13,880 nt of DNA from Chloroflexota bacterium (lineage in GTDB: Bacteria; Chloroflexota; Limnocylindria; Limnocylindrales; CSP1-4): NCBI GenBank assembly GCA_027457005.1, contig DAIDTV010000011.1:1-13880 (forward strand). Reading direction: 5' to 3'. Positions 1 to 6,066 of the stretch are shown in pieces (positions within the stretch are counted from its first letter, which is position 1; each line of letters opens with the position of its first letter). The notes below the pieces were generated by a model. It was not told the DNA's origin and searched no databases. It saw nothing but the letters and a program-made list of their open reading frames with translations. The position numbers and the translations under genes were made by a program.

Positions 1-103
1 CCGTCGGTCCCCGACGAGAACTTCAACCTGGCACTCGGGCTGCGCCAGATCCCGCATCTGCTCCCGGACGTCCTGTCGTTCTTCGACCGCCACGGCGTGG
101 CGG
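1..103. other. Apparent inverted segment ending in a 17-bp palindrome
   Basis: Bases 87-103 are a perfect palindrome (CCGCCACG, G, CGTGGCGG). To its right the minus strand encodes the MOSC protein tail, ending ...LAIAATP at base 93. To its left the minus frame is unnatural, but the plus strand from base 1 reads SVPDENFNLALGL and RQIPHLLPDVLSFFDRHGV after the first codon. That is what a GNAT N-terminus should look like directly after LAIAATP, and the frame and the shared CCG codon fit. The simplest reading is that bases 1 to ~95 are inverted relative to the gene, either by a chimera or assembly error at a contig end, or by a real small inversion between CACGCCG/CGGCGTG repeats. Confidence 0.5.
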
Positions 104-785
104 CGATCGCGAGCTCCCCGTCGTCACGGAGCCGCACGTCCACGCCGCCCGCGACGGCCGCGCGCCACGACACCAGCATGTACGCGCGCTCGTTCGCGTC
201 CAGGCGATCGAGCAGCACGTGCGTGGTCGCGTCCGAGCCGGGGAGCGGCGGGAGTACCCGCACCGGATCGCCGGTCCGGACCACGCCCTCGACGAGAACG
301 CGGGCATAGAGGCGGCTGTCGAGTGGGTGCGTCCGGATCGAGATCCGGGAGATACGCTCTTCGAGGAAGCTCTCGCGGATCGTCTCGCAGGGGGCCGCCG
401 GCGTCGTGACCTCCAGGACCAGCTCGTCCCCGACGGCCAGCCGGTCGCCCGTCGCGAGCGTGGACAGCTCGAGGCCCTCGAGCGTCAGGTTCTCGCCGAC
501 CGATCCCGGGAAGATGGGGTGGCCGTCCGCCCGCACACGGTCGATCGCCTCCATCGAGTAGAGGCAGACGGCGCGGAACGGGCCACCGTGGACCGTGCGA
601 TCCGTGTGCGCGTCGCCGTCCAGTCCGAGTGTGCCGACCCTGGCCGATCCGACCGGGCGCTTGGGGACGCCGCCCGGGGAGGTGTTGATCCGGGCGACGC
701 GGGCCCGCGCGACCGGGGCCTGGGGGGATGTCGCTCGTGCCGTGCCAGGCAGCTCGCGATCCGACTCGTCTTCGGGATCCAGCAT
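1..785 (-). CDS. MOSC domain protein with GNAT-like C-terminal tail, partial at left edge
   Basis: MOSC domains are found in molybdenum-cofactor sulfurases and in YiiM/YuaD-type proteins thought to carry or bind sulfur or metal. From the ATG at 785, residues ~27-180 form a MOSC domain: GLDGDAHTDRTVHGGPFRA near 54-72, GENLTL at 98-103 and the conserved cysteine C133 in PAAPCETIRESF. Residues ~185-231 (LDRLDANERAYMLVSWRAA, then DDGELAIAATP) resemble the first helix and strand of a GNAT N-terminus, so this may be a MOSC-GNAT fusion. After residue ~231 the frame turns into atypical W/R/S-rich sequence and reaches the window edge without a stop; see the inverted-segment entry. The start is the first good ATG and has no clear Shine-Dalgarno. 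The gene is divergent from the GbsR-like regulator. The MOSC assignment is firm; substrate is unknown and the fusion is an inference. Confidence 0.82.
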   Translation of the reverse strand, partial: MLDPEDESDRELPGTARATSPQAPVARARVARINTSPGGVPKRPVGSARVGTLGLDGDAHTDRTVHGGPFRAVCLYSMEAIDRVRADGHPIFPGSVGENLTLEGLELSTLATGDRLAVGDELVLEVTTPAAPCETIRESFLEERISRISIRTHPLDSRLYARVLVEGVVRTGDPVRVLPPLPGSDATTHVLLDRLDANERAYMLVSWRAAVAGGVDVRLRDDGELAIAATPWRSKNDRTSGSRCGIWRSPSARLKFSSGTD

Positions 786-836
786 GGCCGCGATGATAGG
801 GGTGTCGGATCGTGTCGACGTAGCGGAAGGACCTTG

Positions 837-853
837 CCCGGCACGGTGCCGGG
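837..853. promoter_or_regulatory. Perfect 17-bp palindrome, candidate operator
   Basis: CCCGGCAC, a central G, then GTGCCGGG: 8-bp arms with perfect symmetry, in the 131-bp gap between the divergent MOSC gene and the GbsR/MarR-like regulator. It lies directly beside the only AT-rich, promoter-like bases of this gap. Dimeric winged-helix regulators of this class usually bind such symmetric sites, so autoregulation plus control of the MOSC gene is a reasonable guess. It could also form a short hairpin in RNA. Confidence 0.4.
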
Positions 854-854
854 T

Positions 855-883
855 TTGTGCGCTATTATCCAGTAGCATATTAC
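855..883 (+). promoter_or_regulatory. Candidate promoter of the GbsR-like regulator
   Basis: TTGTGC (855-860) is followed after 17 bp by TATTAC (878-883); TATTAT (863-868) is a second possible -10. The stretch 854-883 is notably AT-rich against its surroundings. The match to sigma-70 type boxes is partial, so confidence is low. Confidence 0.3.
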
Positions 884-916
884 CGGTGCCCACGACTGAG
901 GCGGACGGTCACCTTC

Positions 917-1996
917 ATGCGACCAGAACGAGCTACTGATAAGGGACATGTATGGGACGTGTGGGCGGCCGACACGACGCACACGCCCCAGGCGCCCGGA
1001 CGGCCGGCCCTGACCCGCAGATCCGGCCGGTGGCCAGCGTCGCCGCTCGCGCATGCGATCGCGCCGGTGACGACGCCGGCGCGTACTGGTGCTCGGCCAC
1101 ACACCGGCACTCCGTCACGCGCTGGCGTGTCAGCCGCGCCGGCCGCCGTGCCTCAGGCGCCCGCCGAGCGGCAGGCGCCCGCCGAGCCGCAGGCGGTCCG
1201 CATGCCTCACGCGCCAGCCGAGCGGCAGGCGCCCGACGTGTCTCGCGCGGCGGTTGTCCCGACGGCCCCCGCCAGCGGAGGCCTCGCCGCCACCGCCTCG
1301 GCCGATGCCGAACACATCCGCCGGCTCATCGCGACCGCCTGGGGTGACGTCGGGTCGACGTGGGGGTTCCCGCCGGCAACCGCTCGCGTTCACGGCTACC
1401 TGCTTGCCAGCCGGCGGCCGCTCACCGAGCGCGAGATCCGGCTCGCCCTCGGGCTCAGCCATCGCGCCGCCAGCCTGGCGCTCGCGGAGGTCGCCGCGTG
1501 GGGGCTCGTGGAACGCGTGCCGGAGCCTCGCCGCGCCGGGAGCCGGGGCCCGGCCGGGGCGGCGTGGGCGGCGATCGACGATCACTGGCGCTGGTTCGGA
1601 CGGGTGGTGGAACAACGACGCCTGCGCCAGGGCGGTCCGGCCGTGGCGGCGATCGAGGGCGCGTCGTCCGCGGCCCGCGCTGCCGCCGACGGACGACCGG
1701 ACGATCCCGACCTCGGCGACCTGCGGATGTGGCTCGACGACGTCCTGGCGTTCGTGCGGCTCGTCGACCGCATGGCCGCGCTCATGGCCCGGGTGCCGCC
1801 ACGCGACCTGGAGCGTGCGATGCGCCTCGCCGCCCAGGTGCCCGACTACACGATGCTGCGGTTGCTCGACCTGCTCGCCGCGCAGCCGGACGGCGACGTC
1901 CTGCCGCTCCTGGACGCACTGGCCAGGCTGTCCCCGTCCGCCGCGCCGGGGACCGCGGGGCTCTTCGCAGGCGTGCTTCGTCGGCTGGAGGGATGA
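917..1996 (+). CDS. GbsR/MarR-like winged-helix transcriptional regulator
   Basis: Residues from AEHIRRLIATAWGDVGSTWG (about 130-150 from this start) to about 240 match the GbsR family (MarR-like winged helix): WGDVGSTWGFPPATARVHGY, then LTEREIRLALGLSHRAASLA as the helix-turn-helix and LAEVAAWGLVERVPEPRR as the recognition helix and wing. The region after ~265 is predicted helical (LDDVLAFVRLVDRMAALMAR and following) and may serve in dimerisation or sensing. The ~125 N-terminal residues are Ala/Pro/Arg-rich, probably disordered, and include a hexapeptide repeat. The start is uncertain. The open frame extends back to a GTG at 857, but codon bias becomes typical only after ~955; ATG 917, GTG 959 (AAGGGA 12 nt before it) and ATG 1202 are all possible. 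The DNA-binding role is well supported; its signal and targets are unknown. It faces the UDG gene convergently. Confidence 0.75.
   Translation: MRPERATDKGHVWDVWAADTTHTPQAPGRPALTRRSGRWPASPLAHAIAPVTTPARTGARPHTGTPSRAGVSAAPAAVPQAPAERQAPAEPQAVRMPHAPAERQAPDVSRAAVVPTAPASGGLAATASADAEHIRRLIATAWGDVGSTWGFPPATARVHGYLLASRRPLTEREIRLALGLSHRAASLALAEVAAWGLVERVPEPRRAGSRGPAGAAWAAIDDHWRWFGRVVEQRRLRQGGPAVAAIEGASSAARAAADGRPDDPDLGDLRMWLDDVLAFVRLVDRMAALMARVPPRDLERAMRLAAQVPDYTMLRLLDLLAAQPDGDVLPLLDALARLSPSAAPGTAGLFAGVLRRLEG
1154..1243 (+). repeat. 18-bp in-frame tandem repeat, five units (hexapeptide)
   Basis: Five consecutive 18-bp units start at 1154, 1172, 1190, 1208 and 1226 and encode QAPAER, QAPAEP, QAVRMP, HAPAER and QAPDVS. 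Units 1, 2 and 4 are nearly identical at DNA level; units 3 and 5 are decayed. They lie in the disordered N-terminal part of the GbsR-like regulator. Confidence 0.85.
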
Positions 1997-2057
1997 GACA
2001 GGTCCCGGGAGCGCGCGTGCCGGGCAGCTCGGTGGACCGCCGGCCCGACCGCGTGTA

Positions 2058-2095
2058 GCTGCTCAGGCCGCCTCGGGCTGCTCAGTCCGCCTCGC
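2058..2095. repeat. 19-bp tandem duplication over the UDG stop codon
   Basis: The 19 bases at 2058-2076 recur at 2077-2095 with two mismatches (both begin GCTGCTCAG or GCTGCTCAGG-like). The second copy contains the last codons and TGA of the leftward UDG gene, so the first copy supplies a second TGA just downstream. It lies in the 85-bp gap between convergent genes, where no U-tailed terminator hairpin is visible. Confidence 0.7.
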
Positions 2096-2813
2096 CACCG
2101 CCCGACAGTCCGGCGAGCGCCCGCGACCGCGCGAGCACGTCGTCCACCATCGCGGGCGTCAGCCGGCCCGTGAACGTGTTCTGCTGGCTGGGGTGGAAGC
2201 ATCCCACGAGGGTGTACGGCCCGACCCTTGCCTCCGCCGCATGCCCGAACCTGGGCCGTGGACGTGCCGTGTGTCCGTACGCCGCCAGCGCTCGCAGTGC
2301 GGCACCCCACCCGAAGGCACCGAGCGCCACGATCACGCGTACCTCGGCGAGCAGGTGCAGCTCCCGGACCAGGTATGGCAGGCAGCGATCGCGTTCCACC
2401 GGCAGGGGCTTGTTCGCGGGCGGCGCGCAGCGCACCGCCGCCGCGACGTATGCGCCGCGCACCTCCAGGCCGTCTCCGACCGAGACGGAGGTGGGCTGGT
2501 TCGCGAGGCCGGCGCGGTACATCGCCGCGCAGAGGACGTCACCCGACCGGTCGCCGGTGAAGACGCGGCCGGTTCGATTGCCGCCGTGGGCCGCAGGAGC
2601 CAGCCCCAGGATCAGGATTCGGGCGCCGGGGTCTCCGTACCCGGGCACGGGCCGCGCCCAGTAGGTCCACCCCGCGAACCGCGCGACCTTCTCCCGTCCG
2701 ACGCGTTCGCGCCACTCCACGAGGCGGGGGCACGCGCGGCAGGCGACGATGTCGGCCGTGACCTGCGCGAGGTCGTCGCGTCGATGGCGTGGGTCGGCGG
2801 TCTGGGACGGCAT
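2082..2813 (-). CDS. udgB: Family 5 uracil-DNA glycosylase (UdgB type), Fe-S
   Basis: Family-5 UDGs excise uracil, and often hypoxanthine or other deaminated bases, from DNA to start base-excision repair. The 243-residue protein has the family hallmarks: GLAPAAHGGNRTGRVFTGD at residues 70-88 and HPSQQNTFTGRLTP at 207-220. Cys25, Cys28 (CRACPRLVEW), Cys129 (VRCAPPANKP) and Cys144 are spaced as the 4Fe-4S ligands of family 4/5 enzymes. The length is normal. The ATG at 2813 was chosen because the family begins about 20 residues before the first CxxC; upstream in-frame sequence overlaps the XRE gene. The stop of the XRE gene lies 10 bp upstream, so the two are probably co-transcribed. High GC increases the demand for repair of deaminated cytosine, but a specific link to the regulator is only an inference. 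Confidence 0.93.
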   Translation of the reverse strand: MPSQTADPRHRRDDLAQVTADIVACRACPRLVEWRERVGREKVARFAGWTYWARPVPGYGDPGARILILGLAPAAHGGNRTGRVFTGDRSGDVLCAAMYRAGLANQPTSVSVGDGLEVRGAYVAAAVRCAPPANKPLPVERDRCLPYLVRELHLLAEVRVIVALGAFGWGAALRALAAYGHTARPRPRFGHAAEARVGPYTLVGCFHPSQQNTFTGRLTPAMVDDVLARSRALAGLSGGGEAD

Positions 2814-2823
2814 CCGCACGACT

Positions 2824-3732
2824 CTACAACCGGCACTGGCCGGGTCTCTGCGAGGGGTCGGGCAGACGAGCCGGGAACAGGCGATCGCCGGCGACGGTGG
2901 CCCACAGGAGCCCTGCACGCCTGGGCATCGAGACCTCGGGATGCGCCAGTGCGGCCAGCCACCGGTGTCCGGACCCCGGGAAGCGGGCAGCGAACAGAGT
3001 CGCATGCTCGCGGACGAGTTGTCTGTTCCGTCGGGTCGCCCGCACGACCCAGCAGCCTGCGACATGAACCTGGCCCGGCTCGTCCGGATGGAGCTTCGAT
3101 CCGTCGGGTCGTTCGCGTGGCTCGATCGGACGTACCCCCGCGCCATTCGGGCGTACGTCCGCCGGCAGCATTCGCGCCTCGTTCGACCGTGGACGCCCCG
3201 CCTCCCGTTCGCGTAGCCTGCCGAGTCGACGGTCCCAGGAGCGGAATGCAGCCCCGACGTCCTCGAACGAATCCCAGATCTCGAACAGCGCCACGTCGTC
3301 CGGCCGCATCAGGAGGAGATCCGCCGATCGCGAGCGCGTAGGATCGATGTCCAGCTGGGCTTCCGGCATCGGGCGCCAGGATCCTGCGGACGCAAGGCGG
3401 GCCACGAGTTCCTGGTGCCGGAGATGCACGGCGTCGCGAGGTTGGGCGGAGGCGGAGGTTCGCTCGAGATAGGCACGCAGGTCCGTGCCGCACGCGTATG
3501 CCGCACGAACCCAGACGAGCAGCGACACGTCCGCTCCGTGGCCGCACTCCATCTCGCTCTGGGTCGATTGAGCAATGGCCGCCCTGGCCGCCACGTCGAA
3601 CTGCCTGAGGCCGTGCTCTCGTCGTGCTTCGCCGATGGCGCGACCCAGCGTCGCGGCGAGCCCGGCGGCGCGCCGATCCGCGGACACCTGGAGGGAGGTG
3701 CGCCGCTGTTGAGATCGCCTGCGTGTCGGCAT
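2824..3732 (-). CDS. XRE-family HTH protein with nuclease-fold-like C-terminal domain
   Basis: Residues ~25-90 form an XRE-type helix-turn-helix (LGRAIGEARREHGLRQFDVA, then AAIAQSTQSEMECGHGADVS). Residues ~100-180 read as helix (AVHLRHQELVARLASAG), strand (WRPMPEAQLDID), strand with D138 (RSADLLLMR), strand with E151 (DVALFEIWD), then helix (GAAFRSWDRRLGRLRE). This order resembles a PD-(D/E)xK nuclease core, but the catalytic lysine position is W153, so a catalytically dead, sensory or structural module is suspected. The C-terminal region (CWVVRATRRNRQLVREHATL and on) carries a further conserved-looking block. The start ATG at 3732 has AGGA 7 nt upstream (3743-3740). UDG follows 10 bp downstream. 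The HTH is well supported; the nuclease-fold reading is a pattern-based inference, and the function is unknown. Confidence 0.78.
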   Translation of the reverse strand: MPTRRRSQQRRTSLQVSADRRAAGLAATLGRAIGEARREHGLRQFDVAARAAIAQSTQSEMECGHGADVSLLVWVRAAYACGTDLRAYLERTSASAQPRDAVHLRHQELVARLASAGSWRPMPEAQLDIDPTRSRSADLLLMRPDDVALFEIWDSFEDVGAAFRSWDRRLGRLREREAGRPRSNEARMLPADVRPNGAGVRPIEPRERPDGSKLHPDEPGQVHVAGCWVVRATRRNRQLVREHATLFAARFPGSGHRWLAALAHPEVSMPRRAGLLWATVAGDRLFPARLPDPSQRPGQCRL

Positions 3733-4304
3733 GTCGCGGTCCTGCCATGGTGTCGTTCACGAGCCGGCGGGGGCGCGGACGAGGGAACGGGTGGGGCGCC
3801 AAACGCGCTCATTTCCGCCCGCCTGCGCCGGCGGATCGGCAGTAGTGTTGCGCGGCGGGCTTTGCCGCGGCTGCACCGCCGATTTCTCCGACTCGACGCG
3901 GGCCGCCGCGGAGAGGCTCGGCCGCGGGATGCGTGCGGCCGCGTGGCGGCGGAGTAGCGCGGCTCACCGGGGACCGGTTTGATCGTGCTCCTGATGACCA
4001 GGACCCGCGGAACGGGCATAACCCTGCTCGGCAACACCTCTACCGATACGGGTCCCCTGGCGGGCGGCGACCGGCACTGCGGGACGCTGGCGGCACCGTG
4101 GGCGCCGGCGGGCCACGGACGAGCGGCCGGCAGGCACCGGTCGGTGGACCCGGGCGGCCACGAACCACGAGCGCCGGCTGGCCAGCGGCCGACGATTGCC
4201 GGCCACCGAACCGTGGCCGGTCCTTCCGGGAACGCGGACACCGTGTCTTCCCCCCGCGCGAAGCGAGGCGGCCCGGATGTCGGGATCGTCCCGGCGGTGG
4301 AGCA

Positions 4305-4313
4305 TGCGATAAT
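4305..4313 (+). promoter_or_regulatory. Candidate extended -10 promoter of the pdxS operon
   Basis: TGCGATAAT is an extended -10 (TGn followed by GATAAT, 5 of 6 to TATAAT), set in otherwise GC-rich DNA. No good -35 is visible, which extended -10 promoters tolerate. The inverted repeat CGGGA-TCG-TCCCG (4281-4293) covers the -35 region and could be an operator. Transcription would start near 4320, giving a leader of about 135 nt before pdxS. Confidence 0.45.
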
Positions 4314-4352
4314 CCCGGGTGAGTGGCGCCCGGTCTGTTCCGTCTGGGCGGT

Positions 4353-4440
4353 GAGCCGCTGCCAGTGGCGGCTCCGCGATGGCCGTGCCAGGCGATCCGT
4401 GGTAGCAGGGATCGGCGGGTGCCACTGCCAGCCCCGAGGT
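4353..4440 (+). promoter_or_regulatory. pdxS leader with two mutually exclusive pairings
   Basis: GAGCCGC (4353-4359) can pair with GCGGCTC (4368-4374) to form a 7-bp hairpin with an 8-nt loop. CAGTGGC (4363-4369) can instead pair with GCCACTG (4421-4427), which disrupts that hairpin and ends 8 nt before the GAGGT (4436-4440) that probably serves as ribosome binding site. No U-run follows, so any control would be translational rather than by a classic terminator. Pairing was found by eye. Confidence 0.3.
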
Positions 4441-4453
4441 CACCACCAAACCG

Positions 4454-5341
4454 ATGACAACCGAAACGTCCACCTGGGCGACGAAGAAGGGCCTTGCCCA
4501 GATGCTCAAGGGCGGCGTCATCATGGACGTCGTCACTGCCGAGCACGCCAAGATCGCCGAGGACGCAGGCGCGTGCGCGGTCATGGCCCTCGAGCGCGTC
4601 CCCGCGGACATCCGCGCCGCCGGCGGCGTGGCCCGCATGAGCGATCCCGCCCTGATCGAGCAGATCATGCAGGCCGTCACGATCCCGGTGATGGCCAAGG
4701 CGCGCATCGGCCACTTCGTCGAGGCGCAGATCCTCGAGGCGCTGGGTGTCGACTACATCGACGAGTCGGAAGTCCTCACGCCGGCCGACGAGGCGTTCCA
4801 CATCGACAAGCACCAGTTCAAGGTGCCGTTCGTCTGCGGCTGTCGCGACCTGGGCGAGGCGCTTCGCCGGATCGCCGAGGGCGCCGCGATGATCCGCACC
4901 AAGGGCGAGGCCGGCACCGGCAACATCGTCGAGGCGGTGCGTCACATCCGCGCGGTGCACGGAGGCATCCGCGCCCTCGCCTCAAGACGCGAGGACGAGC
5001 TCTTCACCGCGGCCAAGGACCTCCAGGCGCCGTACGAGCTGGTGGCCGAGGTGGCCAGGACCGGCAAGCTGCCGGTGGTGAACTTCGTCGCCGGCGGCAT
5101 CTCCACCCCCGCGGACGCGGCCCTGGCCATGCAGCTGGGTGCGGAGGGCGTGTTCGTCGGTTCGGGGATCTTCAAGTCCGACGACCCCGCCCGGATGGCC
5201 CGCGCGATCGTGCAGGCCACCACCCACTTCGACGACCCCCGGATCCTCGCCGAGGTGTCGAAGGGCCTCGGCGCGCCCATGCGCGGGATCGAGCTCGCCA
5301 CCATTGCGGAGGCCGACAGGCTGGCGGTCCGCGGCTGGTAG
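4454..5341 (+). CDS. pdxS: Pyridoxal 5'-phosphate synthase subunit PdxS
   Basis: PdxS is the lyase subunit of the DXP-independent PLP synthase. It condenses ribose 5-phosphate (or ribulose 5-phosphate), glyceraldehyde 3-phosphate and ammonia to PLP and forms a 12-mer decorated by PdxT. The 295-residue length is standard. Visible signatures are LKGGVIMDVVTAEHAKIAED with catalytic Asp25, VMAKARIGHFVEAQ with the Schiff-base lysine Lys82, FVCGCRDLGEALRRI, MIRTKGEAGTG with the second lysine Lys150, and NFVAGGISTPADAA with GVFVGSGIFKS for phosphate binding. The ATG start has GAGGT 13 nt upstream, a rather long spacing. pdxT begins 20 bp after the stop. No pdxR (MocR-type) regulator gene is adjacent; the divergent gene is the XRE protein about 720 bp away. 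Confidence 0.98.
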   Translation: MTTETSTWATKKGLAQMLKGGVIMDVVTAEHAKIAEDAGACAVMALERVPADIRAAGGVARMSDPALIEQIMQAVTIPVMAKARIGHFVEAQILEALGVDYIDESEVLTPADEAFHIDKHQFKVPFVCGCRDLGEALRRIAEGAAMIRTKGEAGTGNIVEAVRHIRAVHGGIRALASRREDELFTAAKDLQAPYELVAEVARTGKLPVVNFVAGGISTPADAALAMQLGAEGVFVGSGIFKSDDPARMARAIVQATTHFDDPRILAEVSKGLGAPMRGIELATIAEADRLAVRGW

Positions 5342-5361
5342 CCGGAAGGGGTCCGTCGACC

Positions 5362-6066
5362 ATGACGGCCATGAAGATCGGCGTCCTGGCGATGCAGGGC
5401 GCCTTCGCCGAGCACATCGAGATCCTGCGCCAGGTCGGCGTCGAGGGGATCCAGGTCCGTCTTCCTCGCGACCTGGCGGGCATCTCCGGGCTGATCCTGC
5501 CGGGGGGCGAGAGCACCACCATGCGCAAGCTCATCGACCGGTGGGGGCTGCGCGAGCCGATCCGGCGGCTGATCGACGGCGGCACGCCCGTGCTGGGGAC
5601 CTGCGCCGGCATGATCCTGCTTTCCAGGCATATCGTGGACGGTGACGAGCCGGTCTTCCCGGTGCTCGACATGGACATCAAGCGCAACGCGTTCGGGCGG
5701 CAGCTGGACAGCTTCGAGGCGGATCTCGCCGTGCCCCTGCTCGGCGAGCGTCCCGTGCACGGCGTCTTCATCCGGGCGCCGGTGGTCGAGCGGGTCGGCG
5801 CCAAGGTGGACGTGCTTGGACGCCTGGACGACGGACGCATCGTGGCGGTGCGCGAGCGGAACGTGATCGCGACCGCGTTTCACCCCGAGCTGGCGGGGGA
5901 GACCCGCTTCCACCGGCTGCTGGCGACCATGGCCTCCGACCACGACGAACCGGGCGAGGGCACCGAGCGCAGGCACCATCCGCTGCGCCGGGACGGCGGT
6001 GGGCGCGTGTCGTCCGAACCGGTCGGGCGCGACGCGACGGGCGCCGGTGGGTGGGCAGCCTCATGA
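5362..6066 (+). CDS. pdxT: PLP synthase glutaminase subunit PdxT with C-terminal extension
   Basis: PdxT is a class-I glutaminase that hydrolyses glutamine and channels ammonia to PdxS. The sequence shows LAMQGAFAEHIEIL at the N-terminus, the oxyanion loop LPGGESTTM (46-54), the nucleophile Cys81 in GTCAGM, DIKRNAFGRQLDSFE (105-119) and the catalytic pair His174/Glu176 in AFHPEL. The catalytic domain ends near residue 195. Another ~38 residues (DEPGEGTERRHHPLRRDGGG and on) are low-complexity and beyond the usual ~190-200 length. GGAAGGGG (5344-5351) is the ribosome binding site; Met4 (5371) is an alternative start. The stop overlaps the next gene's start as ATGA. Confidence 0.97.
   Translation: MTAMKIGVLAMQGAFAEHIEILRQVGVEGIQVRLPRDLAGISGLILPGGESTTMRKLIDRWGLREPIRRLIDGGTPVLGTCAGMILLSRHIVDGDEPVFPVLDMDIKRNAFGRQLDSFEADLAVPLLGERPVHGVFIRAPVVERVGAKVDVLGRLDDGRIVAVRERNVIATAFHPELAGETRFHRLLATMASDHDEPGEGTERRHHPLRRDGGGRVSSEPVGRDATGAGGWAAS

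Larger units (their letters stand above)
3733..4453. other. 720-bp intergenic region between divergent XRE gene and pdxS
   Basis: No open frame here has protein-like composition or a credible start with ribosome binding site, and I see no tRNA-like cloverleaf or known riboswitch. Features seen: the Shine-Dalgarno of the XRE gene at its left end, a short inverted repeat CGGGA-TCG-TCCCG at 4281-4293, a promoter-like site at 4305-4313 and a structured leader before pdxS. About 500 bp (3760-4280) remain unexplained. Confidence 0.6.

Noticed and set aside
1..309. Independent rightward gene at the left edge ending at 309
   Set aside because: Only the first ~30 codons look protein-like; after the palindrome the plus frame becomes Ser/Thr/Arg-rich while the minus frame carries the real MOSC/GNAT-like protein, so an inverted segment explains it better.
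2000..2081. Possible terminator hairpin between the convergent regulator and UDG genes
   Set aside because: The inverted bases CGGGC...GCCCG (about 2021-2047) are short, widely spaced and not followed by a T-run on either strand.
1089..3341. Rightward 750-codon open frame spanning three genes
   Set aside because: It crosses the GbsR-like, UDG and XRE genes in non-coding frames; its translation is Arg/Pro/Ser-rich without any domain pattern.
3733..4453. Search for a tRNA, RNase P-like RNA or known riboswitch in the large gap
   Set aside because: No CCA-ended cloverleaf, T-loop (GGTTCGA-like) pairing or known aptamer core could be recognised by eye.
3979..5361. Long rightward open frame continuous with pdxT, which could suggest a large fused protein
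   Set aside because: The part before 5362 overlaps pdxS in another frame, is Arg/Gly/His-rich and has no protein-like pattern; PdxT homology begins at 5362 behind its own ribosome binding site.
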